From Chitinophagaceae bacterium (lineage in GTDB: Bacteria; Bacteroidota; Bacteroidia; Chitinophagales; Chitinophagaceae): 33,498 nt of DNA. Below, one piece after another: positions 8,479-16,562 of the stretch. The position numbers and the translations under genes were made by a program. The stretch's first letter is position 1, and every line of letters starts with the position of its first letter. The stretch covers positions 1-33,498 of the forward strand of contig CANJJU010000012.1 in assembly GCA_947474815.1 (NCBI GenBank), in the 5' to 3' direction. The notes beneath the pieces are model-generated. The model was not told the origin of the DNA, did no database searches, and worked only from the letters and a program-made list of their open reading frames with translations.

Positions 8479-8479
8479 G
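8472..8479 (+). promoter_or_regulatory. TAGTTTTG promoter box of tetR/paa
   Basis: A perfect TAnnTTTG element ends 8 bases before the ATG at 8488. No TTTG is found 19-21 bases upstream. It may serve the tetR gene and, by readthrough, the paa genes, because no other clear promoter precedes paaE. Confidence 0.5.
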
Positions 8480-8487
8480 TGGTCTGT

Positions 8488-9078
8488 ATGTCTAAAATTG
8501 TAGTTTCAGCTAACGGCTCCAAAAAAGAAGCCATCATCAAAAAAGCCGCAGGCCTTTTTCGTCAAAAGGGATTTGCCGGAACGTCTATGCGAGAGCTTGC
8601 CGAAAGCATAGGGGTAGAAGCACCCAGTTTATACAATCATATCGGATCTAAAATTGAATTGCTGCAGAACATTTGCTTTAAGGTAGCCAATGAATTTATG
8701 CTGCACCTACATGAAACCGAACAACAATCAAATAGCACGATTGGTAAATTAAAACAGATCATTCAGTTTCATATTCAAATGATGGTGAATGAATACGATG
8801 AAGTGTTTGTAGCTAACCATGAATGGAAACAACTGAAGGACCCCTACTTAACAGATTTTCTGCTTCAGCGAAAAGCTTATGAAAAAAAATTAATTGATAT
8901 CGTGAAGGAAGGAATAAAAACTAACACCATTAAAAATATTCATCCGCAAATTGCGGTGCTTACTATTTTATCAGCCGTGAGAGGATTGGAATTCTGGCAA
9001 GGGCAGAAAAATCAGATGGAGGTACTGGAATTAGAAAAAAATATGATTGACCACCTGTTAAACGGACTGGTGAAATAA
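8488..9078 (+). CDS. TetR-family regulator, probably of the paa cluster
   Basis: The 196-residue protein has an N-terminal TetR helix-turn-helix (about residues 12-58). It contains GTSMRELAESIGVEAPSLYN and then HIGSKIELL, the usual end of the DNA-binding domain. The C-terminal ligand-binding half is helical and not diagnostic. The ATG at 8488 is preferred over a GTG three codons earlier because the GTG overlaps the promoter box. It is the first gene of the plus-strand paa cluster, 31 bases before paaE. By analogy with PaaR of other bacteria it may respond to phenylacetyl-CoA; this is inference from position. The inverted repeat at 8457-8478 is its likely operator. Confidence 0.85.
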   Translation: MSKIVVSANGSKKEAIIKKAAGLFRQKGFAGTSMRELAESIGVEAPSLYNHIGSKIELLQNICFKVANEFMLHLHETEQQSNSTIGKLKQIIQFHIQMMVNEYDEVFVANHEWKQLKDPYLTDFLLQRKAYEKKLIDIVKEGIKTNTIKNIHPQIAVLTILSAVRGLEFWQGQKNQMEVLELEKNMIDHLLNGLVK

Positions 9079-9109
9079 TTTCTACATTTAAAATATACAA
9101 TCAAATAAT

Positions 9110-10189
9110 ATGTCGATTCATTTTCATTCTTTAAAAATAAAAAGCATTCAAAAGGAAACAACTGATTGCGTATCGGTTTGTTTTGACATACCCTCTTCTT
9201 TGCAGAAAGATTTTACATTTAAAGAAGGACAAAATATCACCATAAAAAAATCAATCAATGGCGAAGAAGTAAGAAGATCGTATTCAATTTGCAACGCGCC
9301 ACATGAAAAAGAATTAAAAGTGGCTATTAAAAAAGTGGAAGGGGGATTGTTTTCACAATTCGCGAATGATATTTTAACCACTGCCGACATTCTTGAAGTA
9401 ATGCCTCCTTCTGGAAAATTCAATGCGCATTTGTCAAAAAATGGAAAAGGAAATTACCTCGCTATTGCAGCAGGAAGTGGCATTACACCTATCTTATCTA
9501 TTATTAAACACACATTAACTACAGAGCCCGATAGCGAGTTTACATTAGTATATGGAAATAAAAATCGTAGCTCAATTATATTTTTTGATGAACTAGAAGG
9601 ATTGAAAAATAAATTCATTGAGCGATTTACATTTATCAATGTATTGAGTAAAGAAAAAACAGACACCCCTGTTTTTTATGGAAGAATCGATGAACAAAAA
9701 CTAGCAGACCTTACAAAAATAATTGATTACTCAAAAATTGATGCAGCCTATCTGTGCGGACCCGAATCAATGATATTTGCTGGTAAAGATTTTTTAGAGA
9801 AAAATGGAGTGGCGCAAACAAACATACATTTTGAATTGTTTAATACTCCCGGTTATAAACAAACGAAGAAAGTAGAAAACAAAAAAATAGACAATATTAC
9901 TGGTCCAAAAAGCAACGTCACCATTAAGCTGGATGGAAGATCTTTTTCATTTGAGCTCGCATATGGTGGACAAAATATTTTAGACGCTGCATTGCAGCAA
10001 GGAGCAGATTTACCTTACGCATGTAAAGGGGGTGTTTGTTGTACCTGTAGAGCCAAAATAACCGAAGGGGAAGTATCAATGGATGTAAATTATGCTTTGG
10101 AACCCGAAGAGATTGCACAAGGCTTTGTGCTGACTTGTCAGTCTCATCCCACCACAGAAAAAGTAATGATTGATTTTGATGTAAAATAA
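9110..10189 (+). CDS. paaE: Phenylacetyl-CoA epoxidase reductase subunit PaaE
   Basis: PaaE passes electrons from NADPH through FAD and a [2Fe-2S] cluster to the PaaA di-iron site. The 359 residues show the ferredoxin-NADP reductase fold: FAD motif RRSYSICN (55-62), nucleotide site AAGSGITPI (120-128) and CGPESM (216-221). A C-terminal plant-type ferredoxin domain (about 268-357) has cluster cysteines C305, C310, C313 and C343. Length and domain order match PaaE. It lies first among the structural genes, ahead of paaA, instead of after paaD as in E. coli. Confidence 0.94.
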   Translation: MSIHFHSLKIKSIQKETTDCVSVCFDIPSSLQKDFTFKEGQNITIKKSINGEEVRRSYSICNAPHEKELKVAIKKVEGGLFSQFANDILTTADILEVMPPSGKFNAHLSKNGKGNYLAIAAGSGITPILSIIKHTLTTEPDSEFTLVYGNKNRSSIIFFDELEGLKNKFIERFTFINVLSKEKTDTPVFYGRIDEQKLADLTKIIDYSKIDAAYLCGPESMIFAGKDFLEKNGVAQTNIHFELFNTPGYKQTKKVENKKIDNITGPKSNVTIKLDGRSFSFELAYGGQNILDAALQQGADLPYACKGGVCCTCRAKITEGEVSMDVNYALEPEEIAQGFVLTCQSHPTTEKVMIDFDVK

Positions 10190-10212
10190 AATTACCTATT
10201 AAAAATAAACAA

Positions 10213-11160
10213 ATGGAAATATATAATCTAGAGAAAGCCTTTCAGGAAAAGATAGACAAAGAAATTAAAATTGAACCAAAGGATTGGATGCCTGAAGCTT
10301 ATCGTAAAACCAACCTTCGACAAATCAGTCAGCATGCTCACAGCGAAATTGTAGGCATGTTACCAGAAGGAAACTGGATAAGCAGAGCGCCCTCGCTAAA
10401 AAGAAAAGCCATTCTTATTGCAAAAGTGCAGGATGAAGCTGGGCATGGATTGTATTTGTATTCTTCTGCAGAAACCTTGGGCACGAGCAGAGAACAAATG
10501 ATTGATGATTTGCACAGTGGCAAAGCAAAATATTCTTCGATTTTTAATTATCCCACATTAACCTGGGCTGATATGGGCGCCGTAGGCTGGTTGGTAGATG
10601 GGGCGGCTATTTTAAATCAAGTGATGCTTTGCAGAACTTCTTATGGCCCCTACGCTAGAGCGATGGTGCGCATATGCAAGGAAGAAAGTTTCCATCAGCG
10701 TCAAGGTTTTGATGCATTGTTGGTGTTGAGCAAAGGAACCGAAGAACAAAAAGCAATGTGCCAAGATGCCATCAACAGATGGTGGTGGCCAAGCTTAATG
10801 ATGTTTGGACCAAAAGACAGCGAAAGCACGAACAGCGACCAAAGCATGAAATGGAAAATTAAACGAAAAACAAATGATGAGCTGCGTCAAAATTTTGTAG
10901 ACATGATTGCTGAGCAAATAAAATTATTGGGGATGACATTGCCAGATCCTGATTTAAAATGGAACGAAGCAAAAAAGCAATATGATTTTGGCGAAATAAA
11001 CTGGGATGAATTTTGGAATGTAGTAAAAGGAAATGGTCCTTGCAATAAACAAAGAATAGCAGCAAGACGCAAAGCCCACGAAGAAGGAGAATGGGTAAGA
11101 GCTGCCGCGTTGGCGTATGCCGAAAAGAAACAATTAAGAACAAAAGCTAAGGTAGCTTAG
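10213..11160 (+). CDS. paaA: Phenylacetyl-CoA epoxidase catalytic subunit PaaA
   Basis: PaaA holds the di-iron centre that epoxidises the aromatic ring of phenylacetyl-CoA. The 315-residue protein is all-helical, with the expected ligands: E45, E75 and H78 in DEAGH, D129, and E158 with H161 in EESFH. The [11 protein letters not shown] stretch at 190-200 is typical of PaaA. It starts 23 bases after paaE and ends 29 bases before paaB. It needs PaaC for stability and PaaB and PaaE for activity. Confidence 0.96.
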   Translation: MEIYNLEKAFQEKIDKEIKIEPKDWMPEAYRKTNLRQISQHAHSEIVGMLPEGNWISRAPSLKRKAILIAKVQDEAGHGLYLYSSAETLGTSREQMIDDLHSGKAKYSSIFNYPTLTWADMGAVGWLVDGAAILNQVMLCRTSYGPYARAMVRICKEESFHQRQGFDALLVLSKGTEEQKAMCQDAINRWWWPSLMMFGPKDSESTNSDQSMKWKIKRKTNDELRQNFVDMIAEQIKLLGMTLPDPDLKWNEAKKQYDFGEINWDEFWNVVKGNGPCNKQRIAARRKAHEEGEWVRAAALAYAEKKQLRTKAKVA

Positions 11161-11189
11161 CTAATTTATAATTATTAATACACGCAATC

Positions 11190-11555
11190 ATGAATACTCC
11201 AATCAGAAAATTTTATTACGGCGATATCCCCGAAGAAAATACAGGCGGATCAATCAATGCTATTTCATCCAATGAAAAAGCCTGGCCGCTATGGGAAGTT
11301 TTTATTCGCAGCAAACAAGGACTAGACCACAAACATGTAGGAAGCCTACATGCGGCAGATGCTACCATGGCAATTGAAAATGCAAGAGATGTTTACACCC
11401 GACGTCAGGAAGGCATAAGTATCTGGGTAGTAGAAAGTAAATTTATTCACGCGAGCGACCCCGCAGATGCAGAAAGCCTCTACGAACCAGCAGCAGATAA
11501 AATTTATCGTCATCCAACTTTTTATGATTTACCCGATGCGGTGAAGCATATGTAA
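11190..11555 (+). CDS. paaB: Phenylacetyl-CoA epoxidase subunit PaaB
   Basis: PaaB is a small structural subunit that bridges the PaaA-PaaC core and is needed for activity. The 121-residue protein contains the family core WEVFIRSKQGLDHKHVGSLH (about 32-51), followed by ARDVYTRRQEGISIWVV. It is longer than the E. coli protein at its N-terminus (about 25 extra residues). It is followed by the unusual 107-base gap that contains repeat array D, whereas the other gaps in the cluster are about 10-35 bases. Confidence 0.94.
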   Translation: MNTPIRKFYYGDIPEENTGGSINAISSNEKAWPLWEVFIRSKQGLDHKHVGSLHAADATMAIENARDVYTRRQEGISIWVVESKFIHASDPADAESLYEPAADKIYRHPTFYDLPDAVKHM

Positions 11556-11560
11556 AAAAG

Positions 11561-11662
11561 GCTCAACGTTTAAGGTTCAACGTTTAAAGTGGATGTACTT
11601 ATATGAGTATCCATTTTTGTTGAGTGTTAAACGTTACACCTTAAACCTTAAACATATTAAAC
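11561..11662. repeat. Inverted array D between paaB and paaC (long hairpin)
   Basis: This is the best preserved array. Left units: CGTTTAA, GGTTCAA, CGTTTAA (period 7). The 20 bases at 11568-11587 are complementary to 11627-11646 at 18 of 20 positions. At the apex, GGAT..ACT (11591-11599) can pair with AGTATCC (11606-11612). The right half continues TTAAACC, TTAAACA, TATTAAAC up to the paaC ATG. The transcript should form a long stem-loop within the paa operon. Confidence 0.8.
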
Positions 11663-12406
11663 ATGCCCCATACAAAAAACGCTCTCTCCTTCACCCTGCA
11701 CCTAGCAGACACCGCACTTATCCTTGCTCAACGCAATGGAGAATGGTGTGCTCATGGGCCTATATTAGAACAAGATATTGCCATTACTAATATTACATTA
11801 GACCTTATTGGTCAAGCACGAAATTTTTATCAATATGCTGCTAGGTTACACGAAGCGAATGAGAATGCTGTTACGGAAGATAGCCTTGCCTATCTGCGCA
11901 CGGAAGGACAATTTAAAAATTTATTGATTTGCGAATTACCTAATGGAGACTGGGCACAAACTATATTGAGACAATTTTTCTTCAGTACATTTCAAATGTT
12001 ATTGTTTGAAAAAATGAAACAATCCAATAATACTCAGTGGGTAGCTATTGCAGAAAAATCAATTAAAGAGACGCACTATCACGTAAAATGGAGCAGCGAA
12101 TGGGTAATACGATTGGGTGATGGAACAACAGAAAGCCATGATCGAATTACAAAAGCCCTGGATACCCTTTGGATGTACACGGGAGAATTTTTTATTCCTG
12201 CCTCTTATGAAATGATAGAGGTTACTGCTCTTAAAAATGAATGGATGAATAAGGTGAAGGAAGTTTTTGATGAAGCCACACTCACTATACCAGAAAATGT
12301 TTTTATGCAAACGGGAGGAAAAAATGGAGTGCATACAGAAAACCTGGGTTTTGTATTAACAGAGTTACAATATTTACAAAGAGTGTTTCCGGGTGCTGAA
12401 TGGTAA
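11663..12406 (+). CDS. paaC: Phenylacetyl-CoA epoxidase structural subunit PaaC
   Basis: PaaC is the non-catalytic ferritin-like partner of PaaA. The 247 residues include the family features LHLADTALILAQRNGEW (about 12-28), LDLIGQARNFYQYA (about 46-59) and the helix KETHYHVKWSSEWVIRLGDG near the middle. Length is normal. The ATG lies directly at the end of repeat array D (TTAAACATG), so translation begins at the foot of a predicted stem-loop. It is followed by paaD after 12 bases. Confidence 0.94.
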   Translation: MPHTKNALSFTLHLADTALILAQRNGEWCAHGPILEQDIAITNITLDLIGQARNFYQYAARLHEANENAVTEDSLAYLRTEGQFKNLLICELPNGDWAQTILRQFFFSTFQMLLFEKMKQSNNTQWVAIAEKSIKETHYHVKWSSEWVIRLGDGTTESHDRITKALDTLWMYTGEFFIPASYEMIEVTALKNEWMNKVKEVFDEATLTIPENVFMQTGGKNGVHTENLGFVLTELQYLQRVFPGAEW

Positions 12407-12418
12407 AATAATAAATCA

Positions 12419-12916
12419 TTGAACAACAATAAAGACCATATCTACTCAATTCTTCAAGAAGTCTGCGATCCAGAGGTGCCCGTATTAACGATACTGGATC
12501 TTGGCATTGTAAGAGATATTCAATTTCATGAAGAGGAAGTAGAAATAATCATCACTCCTACTTATTCGGGATGCCCCGCAATGGATGCGATTAGTGTGGA
12601 TATTAAATTGAAATTAATAGAACAGGGTTTTAAAAAAGTTAAAGTAAGTTATGTATTGTCGCCCGCCTGGACAACCGATTGGATGAGTGAAGAAGGAAAA
12701 AAGAAATTGCAAGCATATGGAATTGCTCCACCACAAAAAATTACAAACAATACAAGACTTCATAAAATGTTGTTTGAAGAAGAAGGTCATATTGAATGTC
12801 CCCAATGTCATTCCCTGAATACCAAAATGCTAAGTCAATTTGGATCTACGGCATGCAAAGCACTCTACCAATGCAACGATTGTAAAGAGCCTTTCGATTA
12901 TTTTAAATGCCATTAA
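12419..12916 (+). CDS. paaD: PaaD, assembly factor of phenylacetyl-CoA epoxidase
   Basis: PaaD is a DUF59/MIP18-type protein thought to help assemble the iron centre of the epoxidase. The 165-residue protein has an N-terminal MIP18 domain (about 7-85) with VCDPEVPVLTILDLGIVRDI and TPTYSGCPAMD. A C-terminal zinc ribbon follows with CPQC (about 124-127) and CNDC (about 150-153). The start codon is TTG at 12419; no ATG lies before the conserved domain, and the spacing to paaC (12 bases) fits. It is the last gene of the epoxidase set, followed by the mgtC-like gene. Confidence 0.92.
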   Translation: MNNNKDHIYSILQEVCDPEVPVLTILDLGIVRDIQFHEEEVEIIITPTYSGCPAMDAISVDIKLKLIEQGFKKVKVSYVLSPAWTTDWMSEEGKKKLQAYGIAPPQKITNNTRLHKMLFEEEGHIECPQCHSLNTKMLSQFGSTACKALYQCNDCKEPFDYFKCH

Positions 12917-12922
12917 TATTGT

Positions 12923-12930
12923 TAACTTTA
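12923..12930 (+). promoter_or_regulatory. Possible promoter box before the mgtC-like gene
   Basis: TAACTTTA matches TAnnTTTG at all but the last base and ends 20 bases before the ATG at 12951. No clear TTTG is found upstream. If real, the mgtC-like gene could be expressed separately from the paa genes. Confidence 0.25.
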
Positions 12931-12950
12931 TTCCCATTCAACTTATACGC

Positions 12951-13595
12951 ATGAACATATCCATTTATTTCGAAGAAGCTGCGCAGATTTCAGTAGCATT
13001 TGTTATTGGTGCTATTATTGGATTAGAAAGAGAATTTAGAAGCAAGCCTGCCGGTTTTAGAACAATGATTTTAATATCTGTTGGCTCTTGTCTATACACT
13101 ATTTTATCAAAAGAAATTTCGGGAGGCGGTGCCGCAGATCGTATTGCTAGCAATATTGTTACAGGAATAGGTTTTATTGGTGCGGGAGTAATTTTTAAAG
13201 AAGGAATATCTGTAAACGGATTAACTACCGCCGCGCTGATATGGGTTACAGCTGCGTTGGGAATGGCAATTGGTTATCATAATTATCCAATAGCAATCGT
13301 AGTGAGCACCATTGTGGTTATTACATTATTTGTATTAGAACCCGTTCAGCGATTTATAAATAAGTTTCACAAAGTGAAAGATTATAAAATCCGTACCATT
13401 CAATTGGGAAATAATTTTAAAACTGAACTGGAACATTTTTTTAACTCACATGAGCTGTCATACAGGTGCATGAAAATGGTAAAAGAAAACAATGATGCAG
13501 TATACATGTATCGAATCAGCTCACCCGACAGAAACTATGATCTAGTAAATCAATTTTTACTGGCACACCAAGAAGTGAAAAGTTTTGATGTATAA
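12951..13595 (+). CDS. MgtC/SapB-family membrane protein
   Basis: The 214-residue protein has the MgtC/SapB membrane domain (about 10-130). Transmembrane segments lie near 10-25, 38-53, 65-83, 92-107 and 112-130, and the signature motifs are GAIIGLEREFRSKPAGFRT (20-38) and GIGFIGAGVIFKEG. A C-terminal cytoplasmic domain (about 145-214) follows. The frame is open back to 12840, but this would overlap paaD; the ATG at 12951 starts just before the first membrane helix. MgtC relatives are linked to magnesium limitation, membrane potential or acid stress. A role in phenylacetate breakdown is not known, so its place inside the paa cluster is odd. Confidence 0.85.
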   Translation: MNISIYFEEAAQISVAFVIGAIIGLEREFRSKPAGFRTMILISVGSCLYTILSKEISGGGAADRIASNIVTGIGFIGAGVIFKEGISVNGLTTAALIWVTAALGMAIGYHNYPIAIVVSTIVVITLFVLEPVQRFINKFHKVKDYKIRTIQLGNNFKTELEHFFNSHELSYRCMKMVKENNDAVYMYRISSPDRNYDLVNQFLLAHQEVKSFDV

Positions 13596-13628
13596 TCATT
13601 AGTTAATAGCAATTAAAAAACATTTACC

Positions 13629-14405
13629 ATGGCTCCTATATTATTTGAAATAAAAAATGGTGTTGCACATCTTACACTCAACAGACCAGAAAAATACAAT
13701 GCATTTAATAGAGAAATGGCATTGTTACTTCAAATACTATTAGATAATTGTGCTACCGAAAATTCTGTACGCGCGATTTATATCACCGGAAATGGAAAAG
13801 CATTTAGTGCGGGACAAGATCTAGCAGAAGTAACAGGAGAAAACCCCGTTGGATTTGAAAAAATATTATCTGAACACTACAACCCAATCGTCACTAAAAT
13901 CAGGTCATTAAACAAGCCCGTAGTTTGTGCCGTAAACGGGGTAGCCGCAGGCGCTGGAGCAAACATCGCATTGTGCTGTGATATTGTGGTAGCAAGTGAA
14001 GCAGCTTCGTTTATTCAAGCATTTTCTAAAATTGGACTGATCCCCGATAGTGGCGGTACCTATTTTTTACCTCGACTTATCGGATTTCAAAAAGCATCTG
14101 CCTTGATGATGCTGGGAGATAAAGTGGAGGCCATTGAAGCAGAAAGAATAGGAATGATTTACAAGTATTTTAATACAGATGTTTTTATACAAGAATCTAT
14201 TGCCATTGCTGAAACACTTGCTCAAATGCCAACAAAAGCGTTTGCGCTGACTAAAAAAGCACTCAATGAATCTTTACAAAACAATCTGCAAGCACAATTA
14301 CAAATAGAAGACATATTACAATACGAATCGGCCCATACGGAAGATTATACTGAAGGCGTAAATGCTTTTATAGAAAAAAGAAAACCTGTTTTTAAAGGAC
14401 TATAA
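13629..14405 (+). CDS. paaG: 1,2-epoxyphenylacetyl-CoA isomerase PaaG (crotonase family)
   Basis: PaaG converts the ring epoxide to the seven-membered oxepin-CoA and also isomerises later double bonds. The 258-residue crotonase-fold protein has the oxyanion-hole segments AFSAGQDL (58-65) and NGVAAGAGANIAL (103-115). GLIPDSGGTYFLPR (136-149) holds the aspartate D140, the PaaG-type catalytic residue, where hydratases such as PaaF carry glutamate. This supports PaaG over PaaF. It is 33 bases after the mgtC-like gene and 13 bases before paaI. Confidence 0.9.
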   Translation: MAPILFEIKNGVAHLTLNRPEKYNAFNREMALLLQILLDNCATENSVRAIYITGNGKAFSAGQDLAEVTGENPVGFEKILSEHYNPIVTKIRSLNKPVVCAVNGVAAGAGANIALCCDIVVASEAASFIQAFSKIGLIPDSGGTYFLPRLIGFQKASALMMLGDKVEAIEAERIGMIYKYFNTDVFIQESIAIAETLAQMPTKAFALTKKALNESLQNNLQAQLQIEDILQYESAHTEDYTEGVNAFIEKRKPVFKGL

Positions 14406-14418
14406 AAATAAATAGTAC

Positions 14419-14844
14419 ATGAACACTGAAAAAAATACAGAACCCATTCAGGTAGTCAATCACATGATGTTGCACGACACATTTAGCCAGTGGCTTGGGA
14501 TTGAAGTCATAGAAGTAAGAGAAGGATACAGCAAAATAAAAATGACCATCAGAAAAGAAATGATGAATGGATTGGGCATCGTTCACGGCGGCATTACTTT
14601 TTCTTTAGCCGATAGCGCCTTTGCTTTTGCATGCAATAATAGAAATGTATTTTCTGTTGCACTGGATACTGCTATCAACTTTTTAAAACCAGCTCATTTA
14701 GACGATGTCCTTTTTGCTGAAGCAAAAGAACTGCACAATGGAAAATCAACAGGTTTGTATCATATTTATATTACCAACCAACACCATCATGAAGTAGCTG
14801 TTTTTAAAGGCACTTGTTTTAGAACCCATAAATCTGTGATTTAA
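14419..14844 (+). CDS. paaI: Hotdog-fold acyl-CoA thioesterase PaaI
   Basis: PaaI hydrolyses ring-hydroxylated phenylacetyl-CoA esters and is thought to release CoA from dead-end intermediates. The 141 residues form one hotdog domain. N50, the HGG motif (H56-G57-G58) and D65 in TFSLADSAF match the PaaI active site. Length equals that of E. coli PaaI. It lies between paaG and paaY with 13- and 10-base gaps. Confidence 0.92.
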   Translation: MNTEKNTEPIQVVNHMMLHDTFSQWLGIEVIEVREGYSKIKMTIRKEMMNGLGIVHGGITFSLADSAFAFACNNRNVFSVALDTAINFLKPAHLDDVLFAEAKELHNGKSTGLYHIYITNQHHHEVAVFKGTCFRTHKSVI

Positions 14845-14854
14845 TTAATACTGT

Positions 14855-15460
14855 ATGATTTATCAATTCAATAATATTATTCCTGTCATTCATCCCTCTT
14901 CTTTTATTCATCCGCAGGCATGCGTAACCGGTAATGTTATTATTGGTAAAAATGTATATGTTGGGCCGGGTGCTGCATTGCGCGGCGATTGGGGACAAAT
15001 CATTATTGAAGATGGTTGCAATATCCAAGAAAATTGTACCATACATATGTTTCCTGGCACGACTGTATTGTTAAAAGAAGCAGCACATATTGGCCACGGG
15101 GCTATTATTCATGGGGCCACGATTGGGAGAAATTGTTTGATAGGTATGAATGCCGTAATTATGGACAATGTTGTTTTAGAGGAGGAATGTATTGTGGGAG
15201 CCTTGGCATATATTAAATCTGATACTGTTTTTGAAAAAAGAAGTGTGATTGTAGGGAATCCTGCCCAAAAAATAAAGAACGCTTCAGATGAAATGATTCA
15301 ATGGAAAACCGAAGGCACCGCATTGTATCAACAATTGCCTAATGAAATGCGCCAGCATTGGAAACCCTGCGAAGCTTTGACAGAACTTCCCGCAAATCGA
15401 ACCATATCAACGCCAAATTATCAACCTTGGAAGCAAACCAAAGAAAAAGGCAATAGTTGA
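14855..15460 (+). CDS. paaY: PaaY, gamma-carbonic-anhydrase-like hexapeptide protein
   Basis: PaaY proteins are left-handed beta-helix trimers reported to act as thioesterases that protect against dead-end CoA esters in this pathway. The 201-residue protein shows hexapeptide repeats across about 13-135. Zinc-ligand histidines are in the gamma-carbonic-anhydrase pattern (H64, then H81 and H86). It is the last gene of the paa cluster. A specific substrate cannot be read from the sequence. Confidence 0.88.
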   Translation: MIYQFNNIIPVIHPSSFIHPQACVTGNVIIGKNVYVGPGAALRGDWGQIIIEDGCNIQENCTIHMFPGTTVLLKEAAHIGHGAIIHGATIGRNCLIGMNAVIMDNVVLEEECIVGALAYIKSDTVFEKRSVIVGNPAQKIKNASDEMIQWKTEGTALYQQLPNEMRQHWKPCEALTELPANRTISTPNYQPWKQTKEKGNS

Positions 15461-15492
15461 ATTTTTCGACAATCTGCTGCTTTTCAAAACAA

Positions 15493-15520
15493 CTCATCAA
15501 CTCAACAACTCAACAACTAA
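15493..15520. repeat. 8-bp tandem repeat upstream of obgE
   Basis: CTCATCAA, CTCAACAA, CTCAACAA, CTAA: three full units with period 8, ending three bases before the TACCTTTG promoter box. It resembles the other short-period intergenic arrays in style but has no inverted half. Confidence 0.7.
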
Positions 15521-15523
15521 CCG

Positions 15524-15531
15524 TACCTTTG
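15524..15531 (+). promoter_or_regulatory. TACCTTTG promoter box of obgE
   Basis: A perfect TAnnTTTG element ends 5 bases before the obgE ATG at 15537. The region 19-21 bases upstream is the tandem repeat and has no TTTG. It predicts a leaderless or near-leaderless obgE mRNA. Confidence 0.5.
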
Positions 15532-15536
15532 CACCA

Positions 15537-16541
15537 ATGGACAAATCAAATTTTGTAGATCAGATAAAAATATTTTGCAGGAGCGGGCATGGCGGCGCAG
15601 GCAGCAAACATTTTCTTAGAAACAAGTTGACTGCTAAAGGTGGTCCAGATGGGGGCGATGGCGGACGTGGCGCGCATATTATCTTAAGAGGGAATTCACA
15701 ATTATGGACCTTGCTTCATCTTAGGTACTTTAAAAATGTGTTGGCAGAAGATGGAGAAAATGGTAGCGGAAACACTTCTACAGGAAGAAACGGAAAAGAC
15801 ATTATTATAGAAGTTCCACTGGGTACCATAGCAAAGAATGAAGAAACAGGTTTGTTAGAAGGCGAAATACTAGAAGATGGACAGGAGTTTATTTTAATGA
15901 AAGGCGGACGAGGAGGATTGGGTAATAGTAATTTTAAAACCTCTACCAATCAAGCTCCAGAATACGCACAGCCAGGTGAAGAAGGACAAGAAGGAATTAA
16001 GGTATTAGAATTAAAAGTATTGGCTGATGTTGGACTCGTAGGTTTTCCTAATGCAGGTAAATCAACTTTACTCTCTAGTATTACAGCAGCAAAACCAAAA
16101 ATTGCAGATTACGCCTTTACGACATTGGTTCCACAACTCGGCATGGTGGAATACAGAGATTCAAAAAGTTTTTGTATGGCAGACTTACCCGGTATTATTG
16201 AGGGCGCTGCAGAAGGAAAAGGATTGGGACATCGGTTCCTTAGGCATATTGAAAGGAATGCGGTACTGTTGTTTTTAATCCCAGCCGATAGCAAAGATCA
16301 TCGCAATGAATTTGAGATACTAAAATTAGAATTAGAAAAATACAATCCGGAAATGCTACAAAAAGATTTTGTAATTGCTATCAGCAAGTCGGATATGTTA
16401 GACGAAGAATTGAAAGAAGCCATTGAAAAAGAATTACCGAAAAACATTCCACATGTTTTTATTTCATCCGTTACTGGATTGAATTTAACTCAACTTAAAG
16501 ATTTATTGTGGAGCACATTGAATACGTCCGTTGTCTCTTAA
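15537..16541 (+). CDS. obgE: GTPase Obg/CgtA
   Basis: Obg is an essential GTPase that acts in late 50S subunit assembly and stress signalling. The 334-residue protein has the glycine-rich Obg fold (1-158), with [11 protein letters not shown] and [12 protein letters not shown]. The G domain has GFPNAGKST (about 167-175), switch and [20 protein letters not shown] (from about 211), and SKSD near 281. The variable C-terminal domain seen in some Obg proteins is absent, as is usual for short forms. ATG at 15537 lies right after the promoter box. Confidence 0.96.
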   Translation: MDKSNFVDQIKIFCRSGHGGAGSKHFLRNKLTAKGGPDGGDGGRGAHIILRGNSQLWTLLHLRYFKNVLAEDGENGSGNTSTGRNGKDIIIEVPLGTIAKNEETGLLEGEILEDGQEFILMKGGRGGLGNSNFKTSTNQAPEYAQPGEEGQEGIKVLELKVLADVGLVGFPNAGKSTLLSSITAAKPKIADYAFTTLVPQLGMVEYRDSKSFCMADLPGIIEGAAEGKGLGHRFLRHIERNAVLLFLIPADSKDHRNEFEILKLELEKYNPEMLQKDFVIAISKSDMLDEELKEAIEKELPKNIPHVFISSVTGLNLTQLKDLLWSTLNTSVVS

Positions 16542-16562
16542 TGTGGAGATAAAAAATAGCAG

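Noticed and set aside
549-11662. Insertion sequences or an integron
   Set aside because: No transposase or integrase, no target-site duplications and no att sites were visible around the arrays or elsewhere.
12840-12950. Longer start for the mgtC-like gene
   Set aside because: It overlaps the paaD zinc-ribbon coding region, and family proteins begin just before the first helix.
13629-14405. Assignment of the crotonase gene as PaaF (hydratase)
   Set aside because: The catalytic position is aspartate (D140 in IPDSGG), as in PaaG, not the glutamate of hydratases.
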